Part shown: positions 63,355 to 64,000 of the stretch, piece after piece
How the letters are laid out: each line of letters begins with the position of its first letter
Position numbering within the stretch: position 1 is the stretch's first letter
Assembly: GCF_019059575.1 (NCBI RefSeq)
Contig: NW_024882783.1
Coordinates: 62,001-126,000, forward strand
Reading direction: 5' to 3'
Source: Amphibalanus amphitrite
Lineage: Eukaryota; Arthropoda; Thecostraca; Balanomorpha; Balanidae
DNA length: 64,000 nt
The notes under the pieces: generated by a model
The model's input: only the letters and a program-made list of their open reading frames with translations
Databases searched by the model: none
Told to the model about the DNA's origin: nothing
Translations under genes and position numbers: made by a program

Positions 63355-64000
63355 TTTAACCCGGCAGGCGGTGGGCCTACCAGCCACCTTCCGCGCGGTG
63401 GGGGGGGGGGGCACTTTTTTGCCCCCCGTATCTCCGAAACTACTGGACGGATCCGGAAAATTCAAACGGCGTTCGAAAGCCCTGTCAAATTTGTCGGGGG
63501 AAACCAAATTTCATTGACCTCGGGGTCACCGATGACGTCACAGGTCAGGTCAAAGATAAAATGTTTCACCGTTCACGGGGCTTCTAGGGAAAGCGCTGTA
63601 ACACCGAGTAAAACGCATTTTGTCGAAAATCAGCGATAAAGCGTCAGTTGTCTAGTACATATGTTGCTATTAGAGGTCACTGGTCATACCAGGTCAGGTC
63701 ACAGGTCAGGTCACCAAAGGTCACCAAGGGTCACCACATGAGCCCAACTTTACTAAGGTTATGCGATGCATGTTTTATGGGCAGTTTTTCATTTCCAACT
63801 CAATGGTGTTGGTTATAAGACCATCAGGTACGGTTTAGGTCACTTTCTGGTGGAGGTCAGGTCAAGGTCAGGTCAAAAAGGTCAAATTTCAAAGTTGATA
63901 TTTTTGCATAAAATGGGTATCGATTCGATGCAGCTCGTCACGGGGAGTCTAATGGTGGTCTTTGTTTTGCGCTACGAGGTCTAGAATTGCTAAAAATTGA
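63355..64000 (+). mobile_element. GGTCA-family element running off the window
   Basis: Starts TTTTAACCCGGCAGGCGGTG, then a G-run, a loop and a C-run (63402-63428). The body matches 960-1480 of the first element block by block, including GATGACGTCACAGGTCAGG, GCGATGCATGTTTTATGG and ATGGGTATCGATTCGATG. Truncated by the window end. Confidence 0.82.

Overview
This is animal nuclear DNA, most likely from an arthropod and possibly a crustacean. It carries spliced genes with GT-AG introns, long dinucleotide and trinucleotide microsatellites, many non-autonomous transposon-like repeats, and two immunoglobulin-superfamily adhesion genes of types best known from arthropods (Sidestep and Fasciclin III). 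The exact taxon cannot be read from the sequence. A barnacle-like origin is only a guess, suggested by an adhesive-like secreted protein between the two receptors.

Layout. Positions 1-20.7 kb hold no gene I can support. They contain a large foldback element (234-2797) and several copies of a dispersed repeat family that I call the GGTCA family. On the + strand from 20752 to 37246, 15 exons encode a Sidestep-like receptor: five Ig domains, one FN3 domain, one transmembrane segment and a cytoplasmic tail. The signal-peptide exon was not found. Splice phases agree throughout only if single bases are missing in exons 10, 11 and 12. On the - strand at 38837-40462 lies an uninterrupted 541-residue secreted Ser/Thr/Gly/Asn-rich protein with a Cys-rich head and no Tyr, Trp or His in its long C-terminal part. 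On the - strand from 53612 down to 44187 lies a Fasciclin-III-like receptor with at least nine exons, including a 28-nt microexon, and an alternative terminal exon. From 53.6 to 64 kb there is GC-rich sequence, a hAT-type MITE, one weak EF-hand-like exon candidate, and another GGTCA-family copy running off the window.

How the genes may relate. The two receptors are convergent, with the secreted-protein gene between them. Both have tyrosine-based tails of the pattern V-x-Y-A-x-L, and both use C-termini that fit class I PDZ ligands (one of the two tails in the Fas3-like gene). In the Fas3-like gene, splicing appears to choose between a tail with an ITIM-like plus ITSM-like pair and a tail ending in a PDZ-type motif. 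Sidestep proteins are guidance ligands for Beat receptors and Fasciclin III is a homophilic adhesion molecule, so both act at cell surfaces.

Repeats. The GGTCA family makes up roughly a seventh of the window. Its copies are about 0.9-1.2 kb, often bounded by TTAA (once CTAG), begin CCC(T/G)CGC, carry matched G-run/C-run hairpins at their ends, and are filled with GGTCA/TGACC words, including extended nuclear-receptor half-sites.
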